Source of the DNA: Ophioderma brevispina
Taxonomy: Eukaryota > Echinodermata > Ophiuroidea > Amphilepidida > Ophiodermatidae
Assembly (NCBI GenBank): GCA_023653785.1
Contig: JAMKCH010035279.1
Location: 186,001 to 250,000, forward strand
Direction of reading: 5' to 3'
DNA: 64,000 nt
Position numbers and translations under genes: made by a program. Each line of letters opens with the position of its first letter. Within the stretch, counting starts at the first letter, position 1. The notes below the pieces were generated by a model that saw only the letters and a list, made by a program, of their open reading frames with translations, made no database searches and was not told where the DNA came from. Of the stretch, positions 1 through 13,242 are shown piece by piece.

Positions 1-56
1 TGAATCTATTACTTATTAAGAATCAATTTCCTTTTCATGCATTCAAAAGAAATGGA

Positions 57-583
57 ATCGCCAAGCAAGATTGTTGCTCTTTTTTCATCAATAACCACAG
101 GTTTATTTAAGCTTGTCACTTGGCGATAATGTTCGTGGTCTCTCTATAAAATTGTATATTACTATAAATTAAGACGCAATCTAACCCTAAACCCGTAAAT
201 GAGTCTAGCATTTCAGGCGTCTTTTTTATCAATTTCGATTTTAGTTATATACAGTGAATCTTTTAATCGTTTCACCCATTTTTTGTGCACTTTGTTCCAT
301 TTTTTAAATTGCGTTTGACATATTCTAAGAAATACAGGATAACTTCCAGGGCATTAACACTACTACTTTATTCATTGTTTTTAAATGATTTATATGTCAT
401 TTTTAAAAGTTTCATTTGAAACTGAATTAAGTACAACATAATACTTCGCGTGTTATCTCGACTGATTCATGAGCGCAACACTTGTCAGCAATAACAGAGG
501 CGGTATCTCTAATGAAATTATGCTCTTCGATTTTGCCTCAGGTTCTCGTGAAAGGGCATTAATTGTCTTAAAGAAAGTAGCAA
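57..583 (+). repeat. Dispersed repeat D, copy 1
   Basis: This ~520-bp block aligns along its whole length, in the same orientation, with 8276-8777. Shared landmarks in order are a 'gccaagca' motif followed by 'gattgttgctc', 'caatctaaccctaa', 'gtttcacccat', 'gggcatta', 'aataacagagg' and 'gaaagtagcaagta/c'. The copies differ by many substitutions and small indels, so the duplication is old. No open reading frame is conserved between them and no terminal TG..CA is visible. Similarity may continue weakly to the left edge of the window. Family unknown. Confidence 0.8.
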
Positions 584-2436
584 GTCACAAACAAAGCTCT
601 CCATTGACGCCTGTATAGAAGATTCTAGTGACAAGTCACCGACGCTGGTTACCGATGGCAATTCGCGCATGTGTAGTACATTCGGGTGACTGACCTAAGT
701 ATACACACAATCGAATGCAGTAAATCTGTGTGTACATTGTACGTGTCATGCAAACACGGTCCCGTGCATATAATTATGACAGCAATCAATACTCCTATTG
801 CATTTCCCAGTTCAAACTTGGTTCCACTGCCGGAAAATAGCCATGCATATTTGCATTGTCACCTTATTAAAACTAAATGTCACCTTGCAATGATGACACT
901 GTGGGTTCAGGAATGATTTAAGTAATACCGTCACAGATAGTACATCTCACTAGTCACATTATATCGCGCATAATCTACGATTATTTAGGAGTACTTTTTC
1001 AACCCTCAATTTCCAGGATTGACTTATGGCGCAACGTTACTAACATAAAAACAATACCAACACTCAACAACGGAAAGTCTTATTTAAATTCTGTTTTCAG
1101 CTTCCGATAGCCGAGACCATACCGGATTTTCCCATTATCATTGCGCATATAATTTTGACCATCTGAGGTCTAAAAAAGTCTCTCGAACGTCATGAACACA
1201 TATTGCAGAATTTCCAAAATCTCCCCAAGCTGTATCACAAATATGACGTTACCATTCAATAATGAGAGTAATGAGCGGCGCTCTTCATTGTAAATTGTAT
1301 TGGACGAAGTGTGTACGTGTGTTCGTGTATGGTTCAGAGCGTTCATAGTTTAAAGGCACTATCAGTGATTTGCTAAATCAGAAAATCAAAAAATCATAAA
1401 AAAAAACAGATTTTGCATGTTTGTAACAAGTATAGGTATCCTAACATGCCCTGCAAATGATATGACCAAAAGCAACCTAAAAAGGACAAAATCGGATGTT
1501 TTAGTCATTAGTGTCCGTTTGGACACTTACTACTACACGTAATTGAATGGAGATTCGTATCTTTGAAAACTGCCGTTTTCTTCGTTTTCGGTCAATTCTT
1601 CAGTTGGAAAATGTAACATATGAGAATTCTCGCAGAATTAAAGAGAACTAACTGTCCTTTTAATTGATTGTTTTATCGGAGCTGTCTCTCTGAAACTGAG
1701 AGATCTGGGGTTCTCACTAATGACACTCTTTCTTGGTCTGGCAAATCATATTATTGCTACATATTTAAAAAAAATAAAAGACAATTTTGTAAAACGGTAA
1801 ATGTACATGTATATTAGATGTAAATTTTAGTTACATTGATTATATAAACGATCAGAATTGTATTGACAAAGAGGCAGGGGCAAACCTGCTTGACCTGAAA
1901 AAAAAATACTGAAATATCTCCTTTGTCATTGACAAATTTGAGCTAAAATCACATGCAGACATATTTTCGAGTCCGTATTAGGTGTGCTAAAAGAGGTATA
2001 CTTGTGTGACTTCATTTCTTATTATGTACTTTATTCCGTCGTTGCTTGTATGTCTAATTTTCAGTCTTGCGTGTCTATTTTTAACAAACGAAAGTCACAC
2101 AGGTATATCCTCGTTAACTTGTCTGTATACAAACTCGTTCATATGTTCGTGTTTCGGATTGGCAGTTACACAATCCACTAACCTGAACATAAATAATGTG
2201 GTCCAGGTACAAAGAAGGTGGGTGCATTGTTGATAGTTTACGTCAATCGCAAAGATAGCTACTAATCCAAAATATATACACTTTCTATAGACATTTTAAA
2301 AATATTAGGTACTGGTCCACTCAGGCATGAACATTCATATGCACACATATTTATGATGTTTTCTCACGGACTCCTTGGTTCCCTCTATGACTATAGGTGA
2401 GAATGGCCGATGGTCCATAATTAAAGTTTCAACAAG
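584..2436. other. Unannotated AT-rich stretch
   Basis: Only short, unrelated open frames occur here and none shows recognisable domains, a convincing start context or a match to another part of the window. Homopolymer runs and an AT-rich composition dominate. I see no RNA gene, hairpin or tandem repeat to report. Confidence 0.5.
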
Positions 2437-2765
2437 AGATCTCACATATCAGGTGTCCCTAAAATCGAAAGTAACTGATTTTTGCCTTCGGACGTAGGCT
2501 TTCCGTCAAAAATATCCCCACTTAAAGATTAAGCTGAGAAATGTTTCTTTGGTATCAAAATTGTGAAATTTCTAATTTCGATAGGAGCAAATACGAATCA
2601 GCCTGTATGTTTTACATTGAAATATAAGTCAAATCAAAATTCGCCTTTTTTCTCTCTTTTAAGACATTTCTGTAGTGAAATACAAGTAAGATATCTATTG
2701 AGTAATCTAATCTATATGAAATTACATTATGGCACAATATTTGGGCGCCCAAAATCTCTCGTTGC
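2437..2765 (+). repeat. Dispersed repeat E, copy 1
   Basis: About 330 bp that aligns with 60732-61063 in the same orientation. Shared landmarks are 'cacatatcaggtgtccc', 'aagctgagaaatgtttct', 'ataggagcaa', 'ctaatctatatgaaatta' and 'aaaatctctcgttg', in the same order and spacing. Similarity stops just after 'ctctcgttg' in both copies, which marks a shared right boundary. No coding potential or terminal inverted repeat was found. Likely an unidentified interspersed element. Confidence 0.8.
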
Positions 2766-3869
2766 GCCTTAAGGCGCTGAACCGTCGTCAGGGTATAAAC
2801 GACCGAGTCGGCCTGATTCAAGCCCCGCGGAGCCGGTTCTTGATCATTCTCAAATGGTTCCTATAAGGTCGGAAATTGCATAATCACGCAGTCATCAGTG
2901 TAGTGTGATTATGGAATTCTCCTCGCTCCCACCCATTGCGTGAAATGTGCGTATATGCATGGTGTCCGTCGCCTCATGGTTCGGAGAGTTATGTAAAGCT
3001 GTTGATCCCGTGTGCATTGGAGTCAATCCTGAACACGTAAAATTTGCAGACCTCATCGAAAAGAGTAGGAGATTCGATCACTTGAACATTTCAAAAAAAA
3101 AAAAAAAAACAAAAACTATTCTGCAGGTGACTCCATTGTATTCACTGCATGCTTGGGTTGTTCTGGAGGCAGGTCTGTCTGGCCACGGTAACCTATTGAC
3201 CTCCTGTGAATCGCCCTATATCAATTTGCCTCCTACCTCTATGTTTGCTACGATACTGGCCAATACAATACATCTAATCCCGGCAATTTGATCGCCGCAG
3301 AGTGCAATATTGCCTTATGTGCAACATAGCCATGTTAGTACCTACATGCTACGACTAAAATAAACACGGTACGATTTTAACGATTCTTCAGAACAATTTT
3401 GTAGTGTAAGGGCATAAGGGACTTGGGAATTTCGAAAAAAAAAAAAAAAAGTTAATGTGTATCGTGAAAATGTGTGTAATATCTGTGTTTTTGTTTTTAT
3501 TGTACGTTATAAGCTCTCAAATCGGTATCCTTGAAAAAGTAACACATTTACTGTAACCGAGAATTTGGAATTAAATCAAACTTTTAATTTTGGCTGCTCT
3601 TTTCGCTGCTTAAACGTGTCATTTTGGGGGGGGCTGTAAACAAAAAATAACACTACTAGAATGTTCTTTTTGAAATCAAGACAAACGAGTTTAGGTGTAG
3701 ACCGAAAGGTTTTTTCTGGTGTTATCAGAATATAGTTCTTTTACTCATTTTTTGAATATGATGATGATCTTTTGATAATTAGTTTTTTTATTGACATCTA
3801 CCACTTCACTCTAACTAACAAAATTACATAAAATGTTATAATATATTCGGATAGTGTATATGTTTTGTG
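2766..3869. other. Unannotated stretch with A/T homopolymers
   Basis: Contains an open frame of 114 codons (2947-3291) whose middle is a lysine run encoded by a poly-A tract. It has no recognisable domain and is probably chance. Poly-A runs lie at about 3093-3108 and 3437-3450. Nothing else was identified. Confidence 0.4.
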
Positions 3870-4680
3870 AGGTTACATTATTGTGTTACCATCATGTGAA
3901 GTTAGAGTTTTATGACGTCTCGTGTACGCCTAAGGTCAGAAATACCTTTCAAACAAAATAAATGAGCCTTGTGCAGCAGTGATCTGAATTTATATATAAA
4001 CAGTTTTAATATCTTTTACTTGATTTGGTTGAAGAATTTGATGTCCAAACATTACTAAATCAAAATTACCAATTACACCAATTTTATAACTGATACTTAA
4101 TGTTCAAAAGAGGCGTTGCAGTTCAACGATGATATGTCCTCTCAGCGAATACTCCAAAATGCCAGCGCACAAATTCATACAAAAACCAGGTATAATTCCA
4201 AGGAATCTTCTCAGTCTGAAGGTATTCTTGTCCAGCACTTTCAAGACGACGGGGCTTTCCCTCGACGACAAACGGTCCATCATAATAAAATCCAGGTCAA
4301 TATACCACATCAGTCTGTCGCTATGTCCTCATATATGACCAAAAACTGGAATCCCTTTTTGATTCCAAACGAAGCTCTTTGGCTTAAAGACGACAGCAGA
4401 CAATTTAGCGATCAAGTCTCCGGCGGCATCCAAAATATGAAACTGGTCACTAGATGTAGAACTCAAATCTACCATTATTGGGTAGAGTAACACTAGCTAT
4501 AATTATACTGTATAGCTCCAGAGCTCTAGTTCAGCTCCTGATTTCAACTGCTGGTCGAGAGTCCTTCCAGTGATAGTATTTCCTACTCACAGATAAATTC
4601 CACTTTCTAACAATAATCATTACATCATTCTCATGTATAAACATAACCTTACACTAGCTGACCAATTGGAACTCCCCTCA
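3870..4680 (+). repeat. Dispersed repeat C, uninterrupted copy
   Basis: This ~800-bp block aligns with 25965-28440, where the same order of landmarks is split by two insertions. Shared landmarks: 'gatgtctcgtg/gacgtctcgtg' with 'aaggtcagaaa' (about 3930 and 25985), 'gcgttgcagttca' (4112 and 26226), 'ggaatcttct' (4200 and 26818), 'tccagca.ttcaaga' (4232 and 26872), 'ctggaatccctttttgattcca' (split here as two words; 4346 and 28190), 'gacgacagcagacaa' (4389 and 28228), and 'cataaacata' (4636 and 28367). No intact gene. A minus-strand frame (4104-4310) is not clearly conserved. Family unknown. Confidence 0.75.
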
Positions 4681-7600
4681 CCAATTACATCAATTTTATA
4701 TATAATTTGTGGGGGAATTCCCTAGGTTTCTGCATTTTTGATCTCAAAACATAAACAAGTTTCTAAGTTTAGCATCCTTGGGGATTCCCATTTCCCCTAT
4801 TGTGTCAATCTAAACAGGTGCAGTTTGCCAAAAACAAGTCTAGGGAATCCCCTTTTCTCCTCTTTATTATAGAAACAAAGTTCTTTTCCCCGTGAGAAAT
4901 CTTTTCTCAATAAAATTGAGAAATCTATTTTTAAAAGTTAATCATAAAAATGAGGCCATATAACAAGAGTGTAAACCGGCCCTTACGGGTACAGGTATAG
5001 ATGGTGGCTGACGCTATTTGCAGTCATGTTCAATGAAAGAAACCTTGTGGTATTACATCCTACTGTCTTTTTGCCAGCAATTTAACATTCTCAACAGTGA
5101 TACGATTTGTAGAACATTTAGTTAATAGACTTCATGCACTGCGACGTCATTCTTCTCTATTCAAAGCGGACAGCAATATTATTGCAGATTTTCCATGCTT
5201 GAATACGAAGTAAAGGGTTTTTCTTCAAGAGATATCTGAAATAAAAATATGATATAATTGTATCATATTAATCGAAGATAACAGGAATGTCATGTCCGAT
5301 AATTGGATGGTCCCAAGGATTATGAGAATTAGGACATGATTTGAAGAGCGGAACGTTCGAATGTCGCTTTATTGTAATACGGGCAATTTAAATGCTGTAA
5401 GGTCGATCAGCGGCGCCGTCATTGGTTAATGCAAAGTACTGTTATGTCCTAAAATTGGACTAGGCAATACCGGTATGGTCTAATAAGATGATGATATGAT
5501 CCTGAATCAATGATAAAATATGACATAGGTTGTGTGGTAAGAGCGTAAAGGTCAATAGGAACTAAATTAGACTACTTTTATCTCAGAAAAATCTAATAAG
5601 TACGGAGGTGATATCTGGAGGACAGATGGGAACTGCACTTACATTTTGTTGAAGAAAGTACTACAATTGCATTGGCATACGTGATTTTCCAAATCAATAT
5701 AAACTGCTAGACTGTCGTGGATATTTCGATTTGAAACTGGAAATATGTCAGGAGAATTGTGTGAGTCATGCATTCCTCTGTTTTTGGCTTCTGGAAAAAA
5801 ATCTTATAGCATTTACACTACGAAAGGTATGAATTTTACTTGCTGTCCTGTTTTTTACAATAGAAAACATACGCCAAGAGTGCCTGTATATAAGTGAAAT
5901 AAGAAAAATTGCCTAAAATTAAAAGTATGAAGTTTTAATAATCTATATAATGCGATCCCGGAAAACCCGTCTGATGTCGCACGTAACTTCAGTTCCAGAC
6001 TGAATGACTGGTCTTTTGTGAGTCATTACGGGATAATATGTGCCACATTCATTTGCTGAAAATGTAGCTTAAAGCCAATATCAGCGACTTCCACAATGTT
6101 GTTGTAAACAAATCGCGCCCCCGTATTGTTCATCAAAGTCCATTTTTGGTTTCCACTGTTGTATTGGAAATGCTTTACGTATAAAAGACCTGTAAAGTGT
6201 AAGAGTAACACACGCCAAGTGTGTCAAGAAGGTATTGATTTAATGCTTTGTTTACTAATAAAAGTCGGGATTCGCCTTTTTTGGTCTAGAAGCGGTCGTA
6301 AGTGACACCTACATGTATTTAGAGACAAAATCGGCATTTTGAATTTTCAAAAAAAAATGAACAGATAGTGGTTTTAAACAAGGGCAACATTACGGCGGGT
6401 TTGGCCAAATCGCATTAAAAAACGTAGGAGAGTTGTAACCACTGCATGTAAACAAACTCGCTTATAACGTAAACGTGGTTTAATGTGTTTTGAAATTTTC
6501 ACCGCTTAAATCGATATGACGGTTATATACTTCTTTTGAAATGAATGCAGTTGTTTCTAAGGTGAACAAAAACCAGATATTTTATTAACAGCATTTGGGA
6601 TTATAAGCTATATGATGTGTAATATATACGAATTAAATTTTGTGTGTAAGAAAAAGACGTTTCAGAAAACTAAAACTCCCGTTTCGTGACCACCAAGATT
6701 TCTAAAGTGATGATGTAAAAAAAAAATCCGAACTTTTTTAATGCTGCCTAATACTGACCAAACCACATGCTAGTATACAATAGAAATACCACCGTAGGCT
6801 GATGAAAAAAATTGTACACATCTGCTAGTTGCAAATAATTTTGCAAACTATTTTCGAATTACAGTGTTAAACATGGTATCAAGAGGTCGCAATACTAGAT
6901 GCGAACGGCATGCAGAATGTTGGATATTCGATATTTAGTATCGTGCATTGAGTTAAAAGCTAATAGAATTTGTGGTAAACTGCAAAAAATAAGCTTTCCT
7001 TAAATTTCTTTGCCTGGATTAGTTTCATTTGCTGCAGAACGAAAGGAATGTGTACTTGGACTTTATTGTTATGTGACTGTGACTGGCTCTAACTTCAACG
7101 GGCCGTTTTCAGTATCAAAGATTGACAGTTTTCAGTTTCCTATCACTCTTGATCAACCGCAAAACATTAATTGGAAAGCCTTTAAGGCATTATTATGTTA
7201 CTTGAAAAAGACCTTACTAAAGGTAGTGTAACGTCATACGACTAGATGACTTCAAGGTGTTGTAAGTAGAAATATTGAAAACTGTATGCTTCCGTCCATT
7301 AAGTTATGTCGAAAAGAAAGACATGCAAAAGTCCGTCATCAAAACAAATAAAACCATTAGAGGATGACTCAAAAACCCATATATAATAATATTTATTACA
7401 TTAAATAAGAATGTGGGTTTGAAATGATCAATATTGATGCGGGCAAAATCCCATGTAACAATGGTGCTTAGTATTCCCAAACATATGATTAACATTTCAA
7501 TGTACTCTTCCTCATATTTTGATCTGCTGCTATGACCTTATGAAGCAGACATATAATGTTTATGTAAAACCTTATACGTTCGAATGTTGTGAGATAGAAT

Positions 7601-8275
7601 AAACCATGATTTGTAAAAGACAATTCTTGTGAAGCAATCATTTATTTTGTTGTGTGAATTGCAATGTTGGGTATAATAAATATTCTTACATGTATCATAG
7701 AACAATTAGAAATAACATATATGAGATTATGAAATCAATCTAACAAGTCCTTCTGTGCAAAATTAAACGGTTAGAAAAGCTAAAGGATGAACGAAGCACG
7801 ATGACAAGGTACGATTTTAAAAGCCCTGGAATGTTGTTCCGCGTGAATAGGTGTGGGAAACAGCCTATTCAGTATCTTGTTCAAGCCCGAAGCGGAACCC
7901 CAAGATAGAAAAAGTGAAAAGGTTTAAAAATAAAATGATTTCACGTGGAAATGCGTATGCTGGATGGAAAATCAGAAGAAAAAACGATAACGATGACAGC
8001 CTTTTTTTTTTTTTTTCACATCCACTTCTGTTGCCTTTTCCGTCATTATACTTTTCAAAAAACGCTTAAGACTGAGGCAGTATTGATTATTGGAAAAGTG
8101 CGCGCAAATGCAGCCCCTGATGCAATGTGAAAGGGAACGCAATAAATCAAAAACAAGCCTGTTGAAAGAGTATAGCCCTCCTGGTGGTATTTTCTGATAA
8201 ATTTCGATTTCAGTTGCTCATGGTATACATTGGAACTATTGTTTGAAGAATTAATTACTATACATGAATTACGAA
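4681..8275. other. Unannotated AT-rich stretch
   Basis: No coherent coding sequence, tRNA-like structure or clear repeat was found. A short imperfect inverted repeat around 5288-5341 ('tcatgtcc' ... 'ggacatga') is the only structured element noticed. Poly-A and poly-T runs occur, notably T at about 8001-8015. Confidence 0.4.
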
Positions 8276-8777
8276 AATGTATCGCCAAGCAGATTGTTGC
8301 TCCCTTTTTCATCATCAGATTAATTTTTCGTCGTTCTCTGTATAAAAAGGCCTGTATATCAACTTGAATTAAGACGGCAATCTAACCCTAACACTTTGTT
8401 AACGAGTATAGGCATTTCCGGCGTCTTCTTGTGTACAAGTCGATTTTAGTTGTTATAGCGGGAATTGTTTATGTTTCACCCATTTGTGCACGTGTTCCAT
8501 TTTCCAAATGGCGTGGATATTATAAGAAACACAGGGCATTAGCACTGATACTGTATTCATTGTTATTGAAATGCTTTGTATGTATTTTAAAAGTTTTTGA
8601 TCTAAACCTGAATTCAGGGATAACAAATAACTTCCCGTGTTATTTCGAATGAACATGAGCGAAACACCGGTCGCAATAACAGAGGGAGGTTATCTCTAAT
8701 TAAGGAAATTATGCTCTCCAAGTTCAACTTTAGGCTCTCCGTGAAAGGGCATTATCTTTAAGAAAGTAGCAAGTAGC
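8276..8777 (+). repeat. Dispersed repeat D, copy 2
   Basis: Second copy of the ~500-bp repeat at 57-583, in direct orientation and 8.2 kb downstream. The pair could be taken for LTRs, but the DNA between them has no gag-, protease-, integrase- or reverse-transcriptase-like frames and the ends lack TG..CA. Two insertions of one element, or an old segmental duplication, fit better. Confidence 0.8.
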
Positions 8778-9403
8778 TGCATTATATGGTACAGCGTGTT
8801 CAAAGGTCTACGTTCTTGGATTAAAAAAGAGAACCGTACTTGTAATTGATTGATTGGGTTTATTCAAGAATTCTACAACATGTATACGCTATAAAAATAT
8901 AAAATAATTAAAACGAATAGAACATCTTGGACAATACGAAACGTGAATAAAAACAATGCTTGTGAAAAATGGAATGTTTAGGGTGACCCTAAACGCCATA
9001 TAAAACGCTTGTTTGCTTTGGGACCAATAAAAACATATTTAAAACTGTAAAGTGTTAAAGTCAAAAAACCTCTCGTTGCAATTATCGATAGTATCTGGTT
9101 CGTAAAGGAGAAAAGTGAGCATTTTATACTTATTGGTAAATCATGTGTTTATTTTCATCTAGAAAGAGTATATGGTATTTCACTACATCGCCAAGAAAGA
9201 ACAGCAACCTCGTACGTACATAAAAAATATACAGCTTAAAGTTACCATTATACATACCCAAAAGCTGGGACTTTAATGGGCCCGGCCAGATGTAGCTGGA
9301 GGACCACTTTGCAATTCGTTGTGCGTGTGTATGTGTGGATATGTGTGCGTGTGGTATCACTAAATGTTAAGTTTAAAAAAAAAAAAAAATGCGTTATTTT
9401 GTT

Positions 9404-9995
9404 AAAAATTGACCACACCAAATGAAAAAGTTGAGGTTAATTTCAACCAAAAACTTGTTGTCATTAGGTGTACCATGGATCTCTCATATGCTGATAAGGT
9501 CCAAGGTCATGTGAGGGTTCAAGTTGGAAAATATTGCTAAAAGTTAAGTTTTTTCAAAATGTGTTAAGGTGTTAAACAAATTGACCTCAATTGAGAACTT
9601 GGAGTTTCATTTGAAACCAAACTTGTGTCCAAAGGAGCACCATGGATCCCTCATATGGTGATGAGGTTCAAAGGGTTATGTGTAAAGGTCGAAGGTCATG
9701 TGAAAAAATTAGGCCTTAAGTTAAAATTGACCTCAATTCTAAAAAAGTTGAAGTTCAATTTGAACCAAAAAACTTGTTGTCATAGGTGCAGCATAGGCAT
9801 CACTCATAAGGTGATGAGGTCAAACGGTCATGTGTCAAGGTCAAACGGTCATATGAGGTCAAGTTGCAAAAAAAATACAATAAAATGCACAAATTGATCT
9901 CAATTGAAAAGTTGGAAGTTCAATTGGAACAAACTGTGTCATAGGGTACCAAGGGATCCCTCATATGTGATGAGGTCAAGGTCATATGCCCCAAG
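9404..9995 (+). repeat. Degenerate tandem repeat, four ~150-170 bp units, rich in AGGTCA half-sites
   Basis: Four units start near 9408, 9581, 9727 and 9894 with 'ttga(c/t)c'. Each continues with 'caattga', 'aagttg(g)a(a)gtt', 'aacttgt', 'caccatggatcccTCATATG' (variant) and a cluster of 'AAGGTCA/GAGGTCA' words. Spacing is 173, 146 and 167 bp. The unit ends in closely spaced AGGTCA-like hexamers, including 'TCAAGGTCA' near 9976. The open frame at 9625-9897 is a by-product of the repeat. Boundaries are approximate because units differ by indels. Confidence 0.85.
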
Positions 9996-10586
9996 TTCAA
10001 ATGTCACGGAGCGGCCCACAGCTTATATTCTTTTGAATATGTACGAGCGGCAAAAGCGAGACGGCGAATTCTAGGTTCAACATGACGGATTGTACTCTGT
10101 GGTTATACTAGTCTTGAGAGGTGAAATTCACGTTTACATTGCCACATTTACGACCAAAGTGCTGCTATCGATGTCTTCCTTCATTCACCCAATTTACTTA
10201 TATCCCATTTAGCAGGTATATAGGGTTTTTTATAAGGTTGTGGAAGAAGATAGATTCAAAAAAAAAAACATGTATGTAAAAACCGTATTAACACGATAAA
10301 TTCATAGGGAGCATTAATTATACCCTTGTATTATTATAATAAGTGTAAATTCACATAGCAAATAGGTTGGCACACCACTAACTAACTTATACAAAGTAGT
10401 CTAGGGAAAAATGGCGACTTTGATCGTGTTTCTTTCACATTTAAAAACTCTCACAGATGAAATACAATAATATCACACCAAAGTACGAGCTGAATGAAAT
10501 CACCAAATAACCAATGTTGAACATATGATGACCGGAATTTTTTTTAGCTACGAATCACCAAACTTAACCGACGTCAGACTGGTAAC

Positions 10587-11018
10587 CAGGCGCGTAACCA
10601 GACCTGAGCCTCCGGAGGGTCAAGACTCACGAAGTTTCCCATTTTTTTCCGGCTCGCTTCCCTCGCCGCGTAGACCCATATTTTTTTCCACACGGATCGA
10701 AATTCTGAAGAGCGGGGGGTGGGGGGGGGGGATGGGGGGATGGGGAGCAACTGCGACAAATGAGAACCCACACAACACACTATTAGTATCATTCCAAGGT
10801 ATTAGATGCTTTCCCTCTTTTTCCCACGTTATTATCTCTTTCCATTTGCTACTTCCCCTTTTATTAGCTTTTTCCATTAGCATCCCGTTTGCTCTCTTTC
10901 GCCCGATTCTTTACATTCTTCTCCCTATTACGTCCCCATGGTGTAGCTTCTCCTCCCCATTTTAGTTCGGGGGGGGGGGGCAGTCTGCCCCCCTGCACCC
11001 CGATGGTGTACGCCACTG
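10587..11018. mobile_element. hAT-type non-autonomous DNA transposon (MITE), 432 bp
   Basis: The element starts 'CAGGCGCGTAAC' and ends 'GTACGCCACTG', giving imperfect inverted ends of the CAGTGGCGTA type. It is flanked by a perfect 8-bp direct repeat, CTGGTAAC, at 10579-10586 and 11019-11026. An 8-bp duplication is the hallmark of the hAT superfamily. The interior holds G-runs (about 10713-10732 and 10968-10980) and C-runs. Open frames across it on both strands lack transposase motifs. It needs a transposase in trans. The similar element at 37460-37670 has the same terminal motif. Confidence 0.9.
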
Positions 11019-11026
11019 CTGGTAAC

Positions 11027-13240
11027 GTACGATTCTCTATAGTTGATAAAGCTAGTAATGAGGAAAACCGATGTGAAAGGGATGAGCGCGGAGGAAAAAT
11101 TACCTCAATTCACCGTCCAAATGCAACTTAGTTTGAGGGAAAACATACCAGTCTACAAGTTAACTAAACTAGTGCATTTTCAGACAATTGTATAGAGTGT
11201 TTTCAGATGCCATGCCAGAAAAGTAGTCCACCCAAGATTTGTTATCCTTACGATAGCCAGGTTAGTGGTTTATAACCAATAGAACAGATTATTAAAAGCT
11301 ATTCTGTTGTTCACCAATTCCAGTGGATTTACACAAATAATTTGGACCATCCGGAGCCGGGTGGGCGATTTCCCACAGATTGAAGCATGTGTATCATGAC
11401 ATGTCTTTAAAATATTAACAACAGATAAAATAAGAAGAATTTAATAGTGTAATGAACGTGTTGTACTCAGCAATAAACTGTTGCCCCAGGCTTTTAACCA
11501 GACCCAACTAGGCGTGACAGATATTGTTTTCGTGGCCTTTTGTGAAACATTCAATTTCATTGAAATAATGCATCACACACGTATTATTAATTAATTTCAA
11601 TTAATTGAACTTTTGTTTTGAATCGAATTCCAATGCTCTCCTAACTTCTGAGAAGTGTACACGTATTACAACTGACAATGTTTCAGGCTTTGGGATGTGA
11701 ACTACATTGTCAGCCAAAAAGTTATTATTTTGAAATATTAGTAAGATAAAACATGCATTAATTTATTAAGTGTATATCCCTTCGTAGTTTGAATATTATT
11801 TATATATTAATAAGGTATCATATCTTAAGACATTTAAGTTCTCCAGGGTTACCATTTATTCAATGCATGCGGCTGAGCCACTTAACAGTATGATTAAAGT
11901 TATCATAACTCTTAAATCTATTGGAATGGTTAAAAAACAGATGGCCTTAAATAATCTGTCATATCTCTTGTTGAAAGGGTGCGTTGCATGGCCTTTGCAC
12001 TGATTATACAAAGGGGTGGTATATCAACATGGCCCAATTTAAGATATGAAATACATGTTAATTGAGTTTTGAGAAATTGAGGTATATCTGCGAGCCAATT
12101 TTTTTTGAAACACCTGTAGATATTTGAAGTAAACCACCAAGTCCAGGTGGTAAGATATTAAGAATTATAAAAACCAAAATACAATATGTTAATCGTTTAA
12201 ATGCTAGTGATTATGTGTTAATGTCCACATACGGCCGGGTTTTTAGATGACCAGTATAATTCAGAAAAAAATATGGAATGCATTTTGCAAGCTAATATTG
12301 AATATACTTATGAGAATGCATAATTTGATGATGAAAGCAAGAACCTATGAGCGAAGGTCAAGTTGGGTTAGTTGGATATGTCCATATCATTTAAATATTA
12401 AAGTATTTCGCAATATTTCGGCTCAAATAATAGTCCATTGAATATATCTGCAAGTTGGATGTAAAAATCGCAGGAGTGATAATATGTTGTATAGTGAAGT
12501 GCGATTTATGACTTCCTTCAAACAATTGAAGGATTAGCTTGAAGAAAGAATAGGATTTTCGGCCCCAAGGTTACAATGATTAAAGAAAACAAAATCAAGT
12601 TTTTAAAATGTGCTTTATAATATATTTTGAAGTGCATGGTGTTGGAGAAACGAGTGGCACTGTCCAAGGCAGTCTATATTTAAACCCTGACGCTTTGTTG
12701 GTTATGTTAATGTTAAGTAGATAACCGTACAATTTTGAAGTGCCAAGAAGGGCTTTAAGTACTTATTAGAAATTGTCAAGACATCCTGTAACAACTTCTT
12801 CGTTCATTTAAAATGACTCTTTGAAGATCAAATATAGGATTTGTTAAGGTGTATACCTTTTTATAAACGTGAAATCGTTTTGCGTTTTAAAAACTTATAT
12901 TTGCGCTTCAATCCACTCTTGTCCAATATATTTTCATCTTACTCAATGTTTAAAAACATATTAGAACGACGTCCCACATATAGTTCATTCAACTTTAATA
13001 TATTGATAAAATTTGTCTTTTAAACACGTGCTTTAATTCTGATAGATCGGACCGATGGTTGGTGTTTAAGTTGGAGTGTATCGTCTGCATGGTTGATGTC
13101 ATTCTGAATTATTACGTTCTAAATAGCGACTACTACGGCCGAACTATGCCTAACTACTGAATGTTCCCCGTTGGATAGGAATTAACAAAGTTACAGTGCA
13201 AATCGCAGTCTTGTCGAATCTGAAGTCTCCATTGCAATAT
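11027..13240. other. Unannotated AT-rich stretch
   Basis: No recognisable gene, RNA or repeat. Only short open frames of about 60 codons without domains are present. Confidence 0.45.
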
Positions 13241-13242
13241 CT

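Noticed and set aside
4104..4490. Minus-strand similarity to a mitochondrial ribosomal protein (bL13/uL13-like words)
   Set aside because: The resemblance is a few residues across a stop codon, is not kept in repeat C copy 2, and could not be defended.
57..8777. LTR retrotransposon bounded by the two ~500-bp repeats
   Set aside because: No retroelement genes inside, no TG..CA ends and no primer-binding site seen.
10525..10965. 146-codon open frame
   Set aside because: It crosses the boundary of the hAT MITE and its G/C-runs, and has no domain.
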